Origin: Ipomoea triloba
Taxonomy: Eukaryota; Streptophyta; Magnoliopsida; Solanales; Convolvulaceae
Direction of reading: 5' to 3'
Length of the DNA: 64,000 nt
NCBI RefSeq assembly: GCF_003576645.1
Contig: NC_044923.1
Coordinates: 17,324,022-17,388,021 of the forward strand
Position numbers and translations under genes: made by a program. The notes under the pieces were generated by a model. That model searched no databases. It saw nothing but the letters and a program-made list of their open reading frames with translations, and was not told the origin of the DNA. Positions 54,702-64,000 of this stretch are shown here, one piece after another; position 1 is the first letter of the stretch; every line of letters starts with the position of its first letter.

Positions 54702-57680
54702 AAGAAATCTAAATCCAAATCGTCCAAAAGCTCAGTTGGACAGGGAGAACCTGAGATGGCTAAAGGTCATGGTTCGGAAGGATCCACGCACCAACCAAAG
54801 ACACAACCCGAACCATCAAAACCGAAGGCCTCCAAACATGATAAATTCTCAAAGCGCACCGAATCCTCATCCGAGGAAGAACCAGAAAAGTCCTCTAAAA
54901 AGCGCAAGGCAGGAAGTTTGGAAGCTGCCCAGAAGAAGAAGTTAAAGAAACACAAATCTAAACGATCTAAGAGTTCGGACGAGAAGGATCCCACCGAAGT
55001 CTCTGAAGGTCGCAAGACTGAAGGGAAGCAAGCCGAATCCTCCCATGTAGAAGAGGTGAAGGCATCAAAAGAGGTCACTAAGAAGAGGAAGGCCAAACAG
55101 CTTAAACGTCCGAAAAAGAAGCAAATGACTGATCAAGTTGACGAAGGAGAAGTGGAACATGAAACCCGATCAACTGCTGTCTTACCAGCAGAAGAGGAAC
55201 CGAGGGAAGCTCAACTTGAAGAATGTCACCGAGTTCTTCCTCCTCCTCTTGATCTTTCCAGGGAAGATACTGATGAGGAAGATCAAATGCCTCTTACTAG
55301 GCTATTGAAACCGACAACCCCTCAAATCGAATCACCCTCTGTACCATCTGTCTTGGAGTCCTTACCACCTCCCGAGCCTTTGGTTACTGAACCTGAAAGT
55401 CCCATTGCTCCCATGCCCAGAACACAACAGCTGGTAATCACTTTGCCACGTGAAAGAAATGAGTCAGGCTTCGAATCCACCATGATAGAAGATGAATCTG
55501 AGGGAGATGATACTGAAGTCTGTGATCAATCCTATCGACCAATGTCTGCGATAGTTCAACGACAAATCACAGAACATTTGTCTCCTTCCATGGCCCATAT
55601 AATGCTCGCTCTTGACTACATTCATCGACACCTCTTTTTGCAATGGCCGCGTGTGTCAACTATTCGGATTGAAGAAATTCCACCTGCAACAACCGAATCT
55701 GAAATTCCTGAATCAGCCCAGCAACTTATCCTCCATCCTGATTCCATTACTCAACAGATTAATGCCGATGCAGCCTTGGCTCAACAGTTGGCATATGAGG
55801 AATCTGAGGCTGAAATACCTCCTGCCGAAGCATTCATTGCTGAATCTTCTCACGAGGACATTTTGAGACAAGAACTCGCTCGAGTTTATAACTGGCAGAG
55901 GTGGCAAATGTCGAGTCTTCGAGTTATTGCAAGTACAATCAGCGAAATGGCCGAAGAGGAAGAATGGGCGCTGGACTGGATGGGCACACGATCTATTTTT
56001 GACGCCACCAGACCCGATGAAATAGAAAGAGTTTTTGCTGAAAAACTACAAGGACGAACTACTCGGTTTGGCAAGACTGTGGTTTTGAATGTTGGCTACC
56101 GAACTCCTCGGGAACGCCTTATGCTAGAAGACATGCAGATTGCCAAAATCCACAACATCTCTCGAGCGCAAACAGAGATAAGAGATCTTAAACCAGATGT
56201 TGGGCCGAGTCGTCAACAAGATGAAGATGATGCTGAGGATTCAGATTCTAATCAAAATCAAGGATGCCGTGATCAACATCATAAGAAGGATGATGATGAT
56301 GATGACAACGATGATCCATCTGGAAGTCATGCTCCCTCTTCCCGAGCTGTAAACCTTCCCAACACAAGAGTTCATACAACTTGTGCCAATGATGAATCTA
56401 ATCAGAACCATACCGATGAGCCGAGGTCTGCTCCCACCGAATCCATGGAAGCACAAATCCTGCTAAGTCCTAGTTCAGCCCGAGATGAAACAATGGAAGC
56501 ATCTCGAGGTGCGAATCATGATGGCTTGCAGATACTTGATGAAACAATGGTTACATCAGATCTTAATTTGGTTGATGTTGAGGTAGAAGTCTTTCCTGAC
56601 TACACTTCGGATGGAAACCTGGAAGCATCTAAAAGTGCAAGTCCCGAAAACTTACCCTCTCCAATCGACGACTTAAATCTTGCAGAAAGCCAAGAACTCG
56701 TCTTAGTTGAAGGTGAAAACATGGAAGCACCTTCCAAGGACAGTCATGGTCCATCTGCTGACTCATCCAAGTGCTCGGATTCTTCTGAGGTAATCCTTGA
56801 TACCTCTTCTGCTTTCACTTCTCTGTTGAATGCTATACAGGGATTAGCGAGGACTCAAGATTCACAGTTTAAATCTCTTAATGAGTCCATCACCAAAATC
56901 AAGAAGGATGTAAGAAGGCAGAAAAAGAAGTCCTCAAAATCTACCATTGATGAAAGACTTACTGCTCTTGAGAAGAAGATAGATACTGCTTTCTCTGAGA
57001 ATCTCATTTCTCTTGGATCCTTGAAGGACTCGGTAACTGAAATCAAGAAAATACAGCGTGATCTGGTTACAAAGCATGCCTTCATTAAGGAACGTCTTGA
57101 CTTATCCTACTCAAAGCTTGAAACTGTCTCCGAAAGCCAAAATGCAACAGCATCTCTCGTCTGTGAATTTGAATGGACTCTTAAAGAATTGCAAGTTTGC
57201 ATAAATCGTTTGAGTAACAAGGTTGATATTCTCATCGAAGTCAATGATGCCAACAAGGGGGAAGAGATGAAAGGAACGCCCCTGAACACTTGCAAAGGAA
57301 AGGAAATTGTCCTAAGGAATGATGATCAGGACAATGATGATATTTCACGACAAAGGAAGGCCATCCTGAATCTTAGAAAAACTCCATCTCTTTCACCATC
57401 TCCGAAGAGAACGCAAGATAAACCTACAAGTGGTGAACCGAGTTCTAAAAGGCAAAAGAAACAAGGCAAAGAACCGAAGCCAATGAATCGAAGAGTAAAT
57501 GGAGAACCTATCGAGTATGTTCCATACAAAGAAGGATCTGGAAAGAAATGGGAAGAATGCAACATTCCGCCTTTTTGGAACAAAAAGCAACCCATGGACA
57601 GGATGAATTTCTTAAGAGATCACAATGAAAGAATCTTTAAACAAAGGAAGAGAGACGAAGAGATCTTCCGAATTCAGTAG
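54702..57680 (+). CDS. Accessory ORF 2b of the inner element: long charged coiled-coil protein (same frame as 2a)
   Basis: It follows 2a directly in frame; the first ATG is at 54756 (974 codons). The first 130 residues are Lys/Ser/Glu-rich, nuclear-localisation-like (KKKLKKHKSKRSKS). A Pro/Glu-rich region follows, then a more ordered part (about 260-480), an Asp run near 510, and a coiled coil at about 690-840 (FKSLNESITKIKKDVRRQKK, LEKKIDTAFSENLISLGSLK). The C-terminus is basic. It ends at TAG 57678-57680 in CAG-TAG-GAA. I recognise no enzyme motif and no transmembrane segment. Structural or nucleic-acid-scaffold roles are guesses. Confidence 0.45.
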   Translation, partial: KKSKSKSSKSSVGQGEPEMAKGHGSEGSTHQPKTQPEPSKPKASKHDKFSKRTESSSEEEPEKSSKKRKAGSLEAAQKKKLKKHKSKRSKSSDEKDPTEVSEGRKTEGKQAESSHVEEVKASKEVTKKRKAKQLKRPKKKQMTDQVDEGEVEHETRSTAVLPAEEEPREAQLEECHRVLPPPLDLSREDTDEEDQMPLTRLLKPTTPQIESPSVPSVLESLPPPEPLVTEPESPIAPMPRTQQLVITLPRERNESGFESTMIEDESEGDDTEVCDQSYRPMSAIVQRQITEHLSPSMAHIMLALDYIHRHLFLQWPRVSTIRIEEIPPATTESEIPESAQQLILHPDSITQQINADAALAQQLAYEESEAEIPPAEAFIAESSHEDILRQELARVYNWQRWQMSSLRVIASTISEMAEEEEWALDWMGTRSIFDATRPDEIERVFAEKLQGRTTRFGKTVVLNVGYRTPRERLMLEDMQIAKIHNISRAQTEIRDLKPDVGPSRQQDEDDAEDSDSNQNQGCRDQHHKKDDDDDDNDDPSGSHAPSSRAVNLPNTRVHTTCANDESNQNHTDEPRSAPTESMEAQILLSPSSARDETMEASRGANHDGLQILDETMVTSDLNLVDVEVEVFPDYTSDGNLEASKSASPENLPSPIDDLNLAESQELVLVEGENMEAPSKDSHGPSADSSKCSDSSEVILDTSSAFTSLLNAIQGLARTQDSQFKSLNESITKIKKDVRRQKKKSSKSTIDERLTALEKKIDTAFSENLISLGSLKDSVTEIKKIQRDLVTKHAFIKERLDLSYSKLETVSESQNATASLVCEFEWTLKELQVCINRLSNKVDILIEVNDANKGEEMKGTPLNTCKGKEIVLRNDDQDNDDISRQRKAILNLRKTPSLSPSPKRTQDKPTSGEPSSKRQKKQGKEPKPMNRRVNGEPIEYVPYKEGSGKKWEECNIPPFWNKKQPMDRMNFLRDHNERIFKQRKRDEEIFRIQ

Positions 57681-58052
57681 GAAGAACAGAAGAGATTTGA
57701 GAAAGTCATGAAGGAACTCGAAGAAGCAAACAAGATAACCAAAGCAGCTGATGGACGAACCAAAATGAATGGCATTGCTCAAATTTTGACTGCCATGCAA
57801 CAAAGTTTCTCCGATGGAATGAATGCTCCCGAACTAATAGCATGGTGGGACTGGGGAGTTATAAGGGGAGAAAATCTTGGTGAAGTAGTCCAAAACTATC
57901 TGATGCTGAGGCTACACCATAAATATGCTTTCAAGATTGAAGGTCTCGACACTGTGAAAGCAAGGAAAGAAATCAACGATATGATCCAACTCCAAGAGTA
58001 TGAAATTTGGGAAAAAGAGAAGAAGAAGAAGACTGGTGAAAGCTCAAAATAA
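57681..58052 (+). CDS. Accessory ORF 2c of the inner element: C-terminal continuation after second TAG
   Basis: Same frame as 2a and 2b, open to TAA at 58050-58052. It continues the helical, charged composition (EEQKRFEKVMKELEEANK), then has a Trp-containing segment (MNAPELIAWWDWGVIRGENL) and ends KEKKKKTGESSK. The absence of any frameshift across 2a-2c suggests one original protein of about 1445 residues. Confidence 0.45.
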   Translation, partial: EEQKRFEKVMKELEEANKITKAADGRTKMNGIAQILTAMQQSFSDGMNAPELIAWWDWGVIRGENLGEVVQNYLMLRLHHKYAFKIEGLDTVKARKEINDMIQLQEYEIWEKEKKKKTGESSK

Positions 58053-58284
58053 GAAGAATTTCCTTTCTGTCTTTAATTTTGTCAGTTTTGCTTTTTGTAA
58101 TGATGTATGAAACTTATTAAAAATCAAAGTCTCCTCTCGTTTGGGATCAGCGTGTGTGTGTTATCTAGTTTTTGTCTTAATCCTCGTCTCAAATGTAAAA
58201 CTTCAACTATTCTGGCACACTTAATGAAAATCCTTTTGAGGATAAAGAAAGCCGAATAGAATGAATTTAGGGTGTTGAATCATC
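58053..58284 (+). other. 3' untranslated stretch before the polypurine tract
   Basis: Non-coding; no poly(A) signal stands out before the LTR. Confidence 0.4.
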
Positions 58285-58297
58285 AAAAAGGGGGAAA
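58285..58297 (+). promoter_or_regulatory. Polypurine tract of the inner element
   Basis: AAAAAGGGGGAAA immediately before the 3' LTR start (TG at 58299), as in Sirevirus-type copia elements. Confidence 0.85.
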
Positions 58298-58298
58298 T

Positions 58299-59310
58299 TG
58301 TTAGGAACCCCGAGTTATTGATTTTGATGATACCAAACTATACGAGGAGACCCCTAACTTTTGTGTAAGTCTTTAGAATAGATCATGCTTTGTATCTTAG
58401 TCTTACAGGGTAACCGAATCCTTAGTATTTTTCGTTTACTAAGGATCTAAGTCTTACATACCGAAGTCGTGAAGACTTAAACCGAAGAGTAATCTATCCG
58501 AAGAGTTGAAGATGCGAAGAAACGAAGACTTGGAGAACCGAAGACTGGGATCTTAGGTCAAAACACGGAAGGGCCAAGCTTTTATGACCGAGCAATCAAA
58601 AGTGTGATTGACTCGAGGAGATTAAGAGAAATGATAAGGTCAATCATTCTCTCTCACAACCAAGGCAAAGACATTCTCTGATAAGTTGTCTTGTCCACTG
58701 CCTTAAGAATGGGTATAACTGAATGACATTTTGGGTCCTATGCAACGATCCCAAGGAGCATTTAATGATTGTCACCTTTTTGAGGGACAAAAGACAAATT
58801 GTCCTTGCACAAAAGTGGACAAACGGCTAGAAAGTACTGACATTCTGAAAAAGAAGAGAACACTACCCATTGGATATTACACACTGGACAATAGGTTTTG
58901 AATTTCATTTTTCCCTCCAACGGATCTGAAATTCCACCTATAAATACCCTTGTCCCATCTCACTTTGACAAGGTTGAAATACGCGAAATATTGTCATTCA
59001 AGTGAAAAATTTTCAGTGTGATATTCATAAAGCTTACAAGTGATATTCAGATCTCATTAGAAGTTCTTGTGTGATTAAGAAGTTGATCAAGGAAGCAAAG
59101 AACAAGAATTTCAAGTTGGAGAATCATCACAATCTTTCAACCATCTCTACAAGTGAAGTAGAAAGAGGGGGAGTAAACTTGGAAGAAGTTGAAAAGCCTA
59201 CAACAACAAGGCTGCCGGGCTTAGTGATCAAAGGAGCTTGTTGTAACGGAGATTATAGTGCAAACCTTCACGTGTTGTGAAGAAGAGTGGAGTAGGCTTA
59301 GTTACGCATT
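58299..59310 (+). repeat. 3' LTR of the inner element, truncated
   Basis: 1012 bp. It matches 44333-45361 except for a 17-bp deletion near 59255; the last 182 bp of the LTR are missing where outer-element sequence begins. TATA box at 58939-58946. Confidence 0.9.
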
Positions 59311-61265
59311 CATCATCTCTTTCATGTACGATTCTTTCGTTCAACAACACCATTCGATTGAGGTGCATAAGGTGCAGTACGCTCGTGTACTATTCCAACA
59401 CTCGCACAGAAGTCACCGATAGGTACTTCGTACTCACCACCTCTATCGCTTCTAACCTTTTTAATCTTTCGATTAAGTTGGTTTTCCACTTCATCCTTAT
59501 AAAGAATGAATTTTTCCTTGGCTTCGTCTTTGCTCTTTAGCAAATACACATAGCAAAATCGTGTGCAATCATCAATAAACGTGATAAAATATTTATTACC
59601 ACCTCTCGTTTGAATCGATCTAAAATCGCACAAATCGCTATGTACCAAAGTTAGTGGCTCGGTCTCCCTTTCAACCGATTTGAAGGGAGTTTTCGTTAGT
59701 TTTGCCTCAACACAAATTTCATATTTATTTGTATTAACTTGAAAATTAGGGATATGGTTCATGCTAATTAATCTACGCATAGAATTGAAATTAACATGAC
59801 CTAGTCTACCATGCCACAAATTGGAAGACTCAAGCAAGTAAACGGAATTAACTTTGCTTTTATTGATAATCGGCATTACATTGAGCTTAAAAAGCCCGTC
59901 AGTTACATAACCCTTACCAACAAACATCCCTAACTTTGACAAAACTACTTTGTCAGATTCGAAGACCATCTTGAATCCATGCTTGTTCAACAACGAGCCA
60001 GAAACAAGATTTTTCCTAAGGTCCGGAACATACAAAACATTATTCAATGTTAGTTCCTTCCCGGAAGTCATCTTCAGAATCACCTTGCCCACACCCTCAA
60101 CATTGGACTGAGCAGAGTTTCCCATCCAGACCTTCTCGCCCTCAACGATCTCAAAGGTGCTGAACATCTCCCGGTTGCAGCATAGATGTTTTGTTGCACC
60201 GGTGTCGATGAACCACTCGCGCGGGTTGGAGCCCACCAGGTTCACCTCCGTGACCATAGCCGAAAGGCTAATCTCCGCCACTTTTTGGCTCATATCACCA
60301 ACCATGTTGGCTTTAGAACCCTTGTTCTTTTTCTTTGGAGCCTTGCACTCCATCGACTTGTGGCCCGTCTTGCCACAATTGTAGCATTTTCCTTGGAACT
60401 TGCCCTTGGAAACACCACCTTTCGGACCCAGCTTTTTCTTGGCCTTCTTGGAGCTTTGCCCATGCTCCACCACGTTGGCTTTGGCACCTCCCACGAGAGG
60501 TCCTCTTCCATCACTGGTCCTGTTTCCTTCCTCGACTTGGAGTCGCTGGATCAGGTCTTCCAGGCTCATCTCCTTCCGCTTGTGCTTCAGGTAGTTCTTG
60601 AAGTCCTTCCATCCCGGAGGCAGCAAGTGGATCATGGACGCCACTTGGAAGGCTTCACTAATCGGCATGCCCTCGTCACGAATCTCGTCAAAGAGTAATT
60701 GCAACTCTTCAACTTGACTCAGCACGGTTTTTGAATCCACCATCTTGAAATCAAACAACCTGCCAACAACAAATTTCTTGGCCCCGGTATCCTCGCTTCC
60801 GTACTTGTGGTCCAAAGCTTCCCACAGTGCCTTAGCCGTGCCAATTTTACGACAAACATCGTAAAGGGAGTCAACTAACCCATTCAGAATGTAGTTGCGG
60901 CAAAGGAAGTTAGAATCCTTCCAAAGCCCAACTGCCATTACTGACTGAGGGTCTTGTTCCTTCACCACTGGAACCGTCTCGGTCAAGAACCTTGACAAGT
61001 CGAGAGTAGCGAGGTAAAACAGCATCTTTTGCTGCCACCTCTTGAAAAATGCTCCCGAAAACTTGTCCGACTTTTCAGCCGAACCACTTGGTACCGTAGG
61101 TATCCTCATCGTGGGGATATACCCCTCCGAACTGACACCCCCTTGTGAACCTGCGTTCACTAGTGCCTGGGATTGTGCAACATTGTTGCCATTCCCACCG
61201 CTGTTGTTTTCGACAACATTAGGATTTTCATCCCCAAGGTTGGCTACTGGCAACACGTTTTCCAT
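59311..61265 (-). pseudogene. Outer copia gag, protease and integrase (5' part of polyprotein)
   Basis: ATG at 61265 (MENVLPV); 647 codons are open to 59322. A UBN2-type Gag covers residues 60-260, the zinc knuckle [14 protein letters not shown] is near 292-305, and the protease [13 protein letters not shown] near 350. The pre-integrase region [10 protein letters not shown] lies near 482. The integrase core shows [12 protein letters not shown] (about 565), [10 protein letters not shown] (about 605) and [13 protein letters not shown] at the end. One base is apparently missing just after this, giving a stop, and within a few codons the sequence meets the inner LTR. The rest of the integrase is deleted. 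Confidence 0.85.
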
Positions 61266-61323
61266 TTCTTTTTCAGAAATCCGAAAGTCAGAAGGAGTAG
61301 AAGAAGAAATAAGGTTTTAAGAT

Positions 61324-62121
61324 TGTTGGAGAAAGTCCTCTCTGACAATCGGAAATACAAGAAATTGGAAAACGAAAACAAAACAAATTACAAGGAAAAA
61401 TAATAATAATAATCCACGTAGGATTGAACAATTACACAGAAATAATCCACAAAGGATTAGAAGATACGAGCAAGGTGAACTGTATGGCCTTCGGGGTGGT
61501 TAGAAGCACGAGTCGTGTTGTCACTATCCTTAAAACCTTATTTGCCGCTTCCCGAGGTGCTGGAACGTTGCGGCCTAGGCTTCCCAGGATAAAACGTGCT
61601 ACGATCCGTCGTTTGAGCACACAAACTTGGACCCGGCGAACTAAACCGTGGGATGAACGCAGATGGCTTGAAGGAAATATGAGCAGGGTTTTGAGGGAGA
61701 AAATAGTGTATTCGTGTGTGTTTTTCAAACCTACTGCTCACAAGTTACTTAGAACTCATTCTGGGATTTGATTTGCACCCCCACCCCCCCTGCGCGCGAG
61801 AGAGAGCATCTATGCTATACAAGTTACTTAGTCATAAAAAGTCCCTTGTATATATAGTGGTGCAAAAGTTCATTCCAAACCAATGTGGGACAAAGCTACA
61901 TAAGCTTTCCACACTTGAATTCCATCTCAAATGGGTCTACTTTGAGAATCAATTTCTCATTCACCCATTATCCATTTTGAGCGTATAATATATCGATCTC
62001 TTCGTCTAAGAACGAAGAACCCGAATCCGCTTTGACCCGACCCAAAATCGAAAGTGGACCCACAAATATTTATACCACAAAATGGCCACTTAAAATGCCA
62101 TTTTAGTGCAATTTTCCAACA
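61324..62121 (-). repeat. 5' LTR of the outer copia element (full length)
   Basis: 798 bp, TG...CA on both strands. No initiator-Met primer site is visible beside it: the bases next to the LTR on the minus strand are ATCTTAAAACC. It contains a C-rich run and a gagaga tract at 61780-61806. Confidence 0.85.
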
Positions 62122-62126
62122 TTTTC
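62122..62126. other. Target site duplication (right), TTTTC
   Basis: Matches 41656-41660. Confidence 0.85.
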
Positions 62127-62737
62127 ATCACTCAATTATATCTTAATTCTGCAAAGAAAAAATTAATTAATTTTACCTTAACATAAATAATAACTTTGAA
62201 GAAATTTTAAGAGTTTTTGTACTTGTAAATAAATTGAAGACACATCACATGATAATTACACACATAACATTATAATAAAAAACAGATAAACTGTTAACTG
62301 TAAGTATAAAATATATTAACTACAGACACATAACATGCTAGCCAACATTACTGATATAATCAATATTTTAAACCTTAAATATAATACTTTATAACATAAT
62401 TGCAGGTAATAGATGATTTGCAGGAAAATAAAGTAATATCATAACAAAATTATAAATGTAGTAATTTATAGCAAAAATGTAATATACATTTTGCATGGAA
62501 CCAAGTAACAACATAATAGTTATTTGCGAGACATAAAATGTCATTACATAGTAAAATTGCAGATATAATTAATACTTTAAACCACATATAATACTTTATA
62601 GAAAAATTATAATAGACAGTTTGCATGAAATAATATTACTAAATCCATATATCATATGTGATCCAAAATTTTCTAACTTGATCCATTTTATGAAGTGAGA
62701 TCTATGAGATGGTCTCACACAAGAGAATTTCCCTTTT
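62127..62737. other. Spacer, no gene recognised
   Basis: AT-rich with loosely repeated aatatac/ataacat phrases and two related blocks (aatactttaaaccacatata and aatattttaaaccttaaata). Confidence 0.3.
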
Positions 62738-63234
62738 AGGGTCTGTTTGAAAAGCAGGAAAATGTTTTCTGAAAAAAATAGTTTCATTTCCAGTGTTTGG
62801 ATGTATTATGAAAAACTGTTTTTGTGTGTTTGATTCGTTTTTTGAAAAATAGGTAGAATAATTAAACATTGTAATCATTTTATTTCAAATATAAAAAATT
62901 ATAATAATATTAAGATAATGTTATTTATTAAAAAATAGAATTAAAAAAAAACGTAGCACAATACAGGTTTCCGACGGTTCCCCGCCTCCTTGGTCCAGGA
63001 CCATGGGTGATATGGCTTGGTTTTGGCTGACAACATGAGAAACGCCCATTTTGGCGATTACCAAAAATGACTTACGGAAAAAATTCCGTAAGTCATTTTT
63101 CGAAAAAATGATATGATTTTCCTTGATCAACGGAAAACATTTTTTGTTGGCCACATTTTCAGGAGGTTGCCAAACACCGAAAACTCGAAAAACATTTTTC
63201 GGAAGCCATTTTTACGGATTACCAAACACACCCT
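62738..63234. mobile_element. TIR element (GGGTGTGTTTGG termini)
   Basis: The left end is TAGGGTCTGTTTGAAAA and the right end, inverted, TAAGGGTGTGTTTGG. Inward lie gaaaaatg(a/t)tttcc-type inverted phrases. It resembles the element at 16098-16557. Confidence 0.5.
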
Positions 63235-64000
63235 TAATATAATTAAAAATTTACAAGAGATAATTACGTGACAACATACAAGGCATTAAATAAATGTCTA
63301 AAGTCACCCTTATTTTGAAAAAAAAAAAAAAAAAAAAAAAAGAAGAAGGAAGCAAAACAATTTTCCTTTGTCTAACTAAAACCAATTAAAATCTATCTAC
63401 AAGTCTAATAAGAGCCCATAAACTTAGACCACTAACATGAGCTAAACAATGCGCGTGTAATTATTAGTTCAAATGAATGGTTCATATTATTTTGATTTTA
63501 GTATTTTTATTATTTGTCCAAGCTACTTTACTCTCTATTATATTATATCATTTACTTTTTCCAAATACCCTGCATTCCATCCGTGTAAACTTTAGTAACG
63601 AAATATTCCGTTAATTATACTATTATTCTTAACTTATTCATTGATTTTCATAAGAAAGGTCTTAGGTTTAAATCTCATCCCAATCAGAATTGATTTAATT
63701 GTTGAACTTATACTATGAATATGTTAGCATGTATTAAAAAAATATAATATAAAATTTAACATGAATTTTGGTAAAGCAATTAATCAATAATTCATTTTTG
63801 GCGAAAGTGGTAATCAAAGGAAGCATGGACGGTCATGACAAATTGGTAAAATTAATCGGGTTTTGTATTGCAAAAATTATGCTTGGGGGGAGGGGGGGGG
63901 GGGAACTATCTATTGAGGGTGTATCATAATTCTACCACATGTCATATTTATGCATTCTTGAAATAGCAGTTTTGGGTACTATCCTCTAAACTGCTATTGC
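63235..64000. other. Spacer with A run and G tract, no gene
   Basis: Poly(A) of about 23 at 63319-63341. G6-A-G12 at about 63885-63903 could form a G-quadruplex or reflect a homopolymer call. A weak SINE-like ggtttaaatctc occurs near 63665. Confidence 0.35.

Larger units (their letters stand above)
44333..59310 (+). mobile_element. Inner Sirevirus-like Ty1/copia retrotransposon with a large accessory region
   Basis: About 15 kb inserted into the outer element in opposite orientation. Order: 5' LTR, initiator-Met primer site, gag with zinc knuckle and coiled coil, protease, integrase, RT, RNase H, then about 7 kb of accessory sequence, polypurine tract, truncated 3' LTR. Length, 1.2-kb LTRs, long coiled-coil gag and a post-pol ORF region fit the Sirevirus (SIRE/Maximus) lineage. 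The two LTRs read as identical over about 1 kb apart from a 17-bp deletion between ggagatt repeats in the 3' copy. The last 182 bp of the 3' LTR are gone, so no target duplication is visible. Confidence 0.85.
41661..62121 (-). mobile_element. Outer Ty1/copia retrotransposon, split by a nested element
   Basis: LTRs starting TGTTGG on the plus strand lie at 41661-42067 and 61324-62121. A 5-bp target duplication TTTTC (41656-41660 and 62122-62126) proves the outer borders. Coding order on the minus strand is gag, protease and integrase (61265-59311), then reverse transcriptase and RNase H (44332-42653). Without the inner element it measures about 5.5 kb. The integrase C-terminal part is missing at the junction. 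Comparable LTR parts differ at roughly eight positions in about 330 bp, so this is the older of the two elements. Confidence 0.9.

Noticed and set aside
51227..58052. Classical retroviral envelope in the post-pol region
   Set aside because: No signal peptide, hydrophobic fusion-like stretch or transmembrane segment is visible; the proteins are charged and low in hydrophobic runs.
60186..60698. 170-codon plus-strand frame opposite the outer gag
   Set aside because: Antisense shadow of a long, domain-containing minus-strand frame.

Overview
This window is nuclear DNA from a flowering plant, almost certainly a eudicot. The evidence is AT-rich spacer, spliced genes with plant-type introns, an auxin-conjugate hydrolase, an arabinogalactan peptide, Ty1/copia elements primed by initiator-Met tRNA, MITEs, Helitron ends and tRNA-type SINEs. 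The repeats would suit a Convolvulaceae/Ipomoea-like genome, but that is a guess. Only three host genes can be supported: an arabinogalactan-peptide gene (10311-10526, +), a two-exon OB-fold single-strand nucleic-acid-binding gene (17338-19152, -) and a five-exon ILR1-like IAA-amino acid hydrolase gene (27283-32471, -).

Layout. 1-1400: a decayed copia pol relic followed by a MITE. 2282-8340: a candidate Helitron on the minus strand holding a broken RPA-like (DUF223-like) two-exon gene and long AT-rich repeats. 8341-10180: SINE-like copies and an LTR/PBS relic. 10189-10712: the arabinogalactan-peptide gene with TATA box and poly(A) signals. 11290-14035: a second Helitron candidate whose 3' end is an inverted copy of the first one's. 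16098-27282: the OB-fold gene inside a dense MITE field with several assembly joints marked by N. 27283-32471: the hydrolase gene, whose introns hold a hAT-like element, a long-TIR fold-back element nested in a MITE, minisatellites and another MITE. 33000-41655: SINE-derived arrays, MITEs and empty spacer.

41661-62121 is a nested retrotransposon block. The outer Ty1/copia element (minus strand, 5-bp TTTTC target duplication) is split by a 15-kb Sirevirus-like copia element (plus strand, 44333-59310). The inner element has LTRs that I read as identical apart from a 17-bp indel and a truncated end, yet its gag-pol carries several stops and frame changes. It also has about 7 kb after pol with a 207-codon ORF and a 1446-codon frame interrupted only by two TAG codons, each ORF preceded by a TATA box. 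A MULE-type element with a 9-bp target duplication has since landed between these accessory ORFs. This accessory region is the most unusual content of the window.

The host genes do not form a pathway; they are isolated genes among mobile DNA. Single-base indels occur in several otherwise good reading frames, and each N I examined outside the AT tract sits at a junction between near-identical sequences, so base-level and local assembly errors must be kept in mind.
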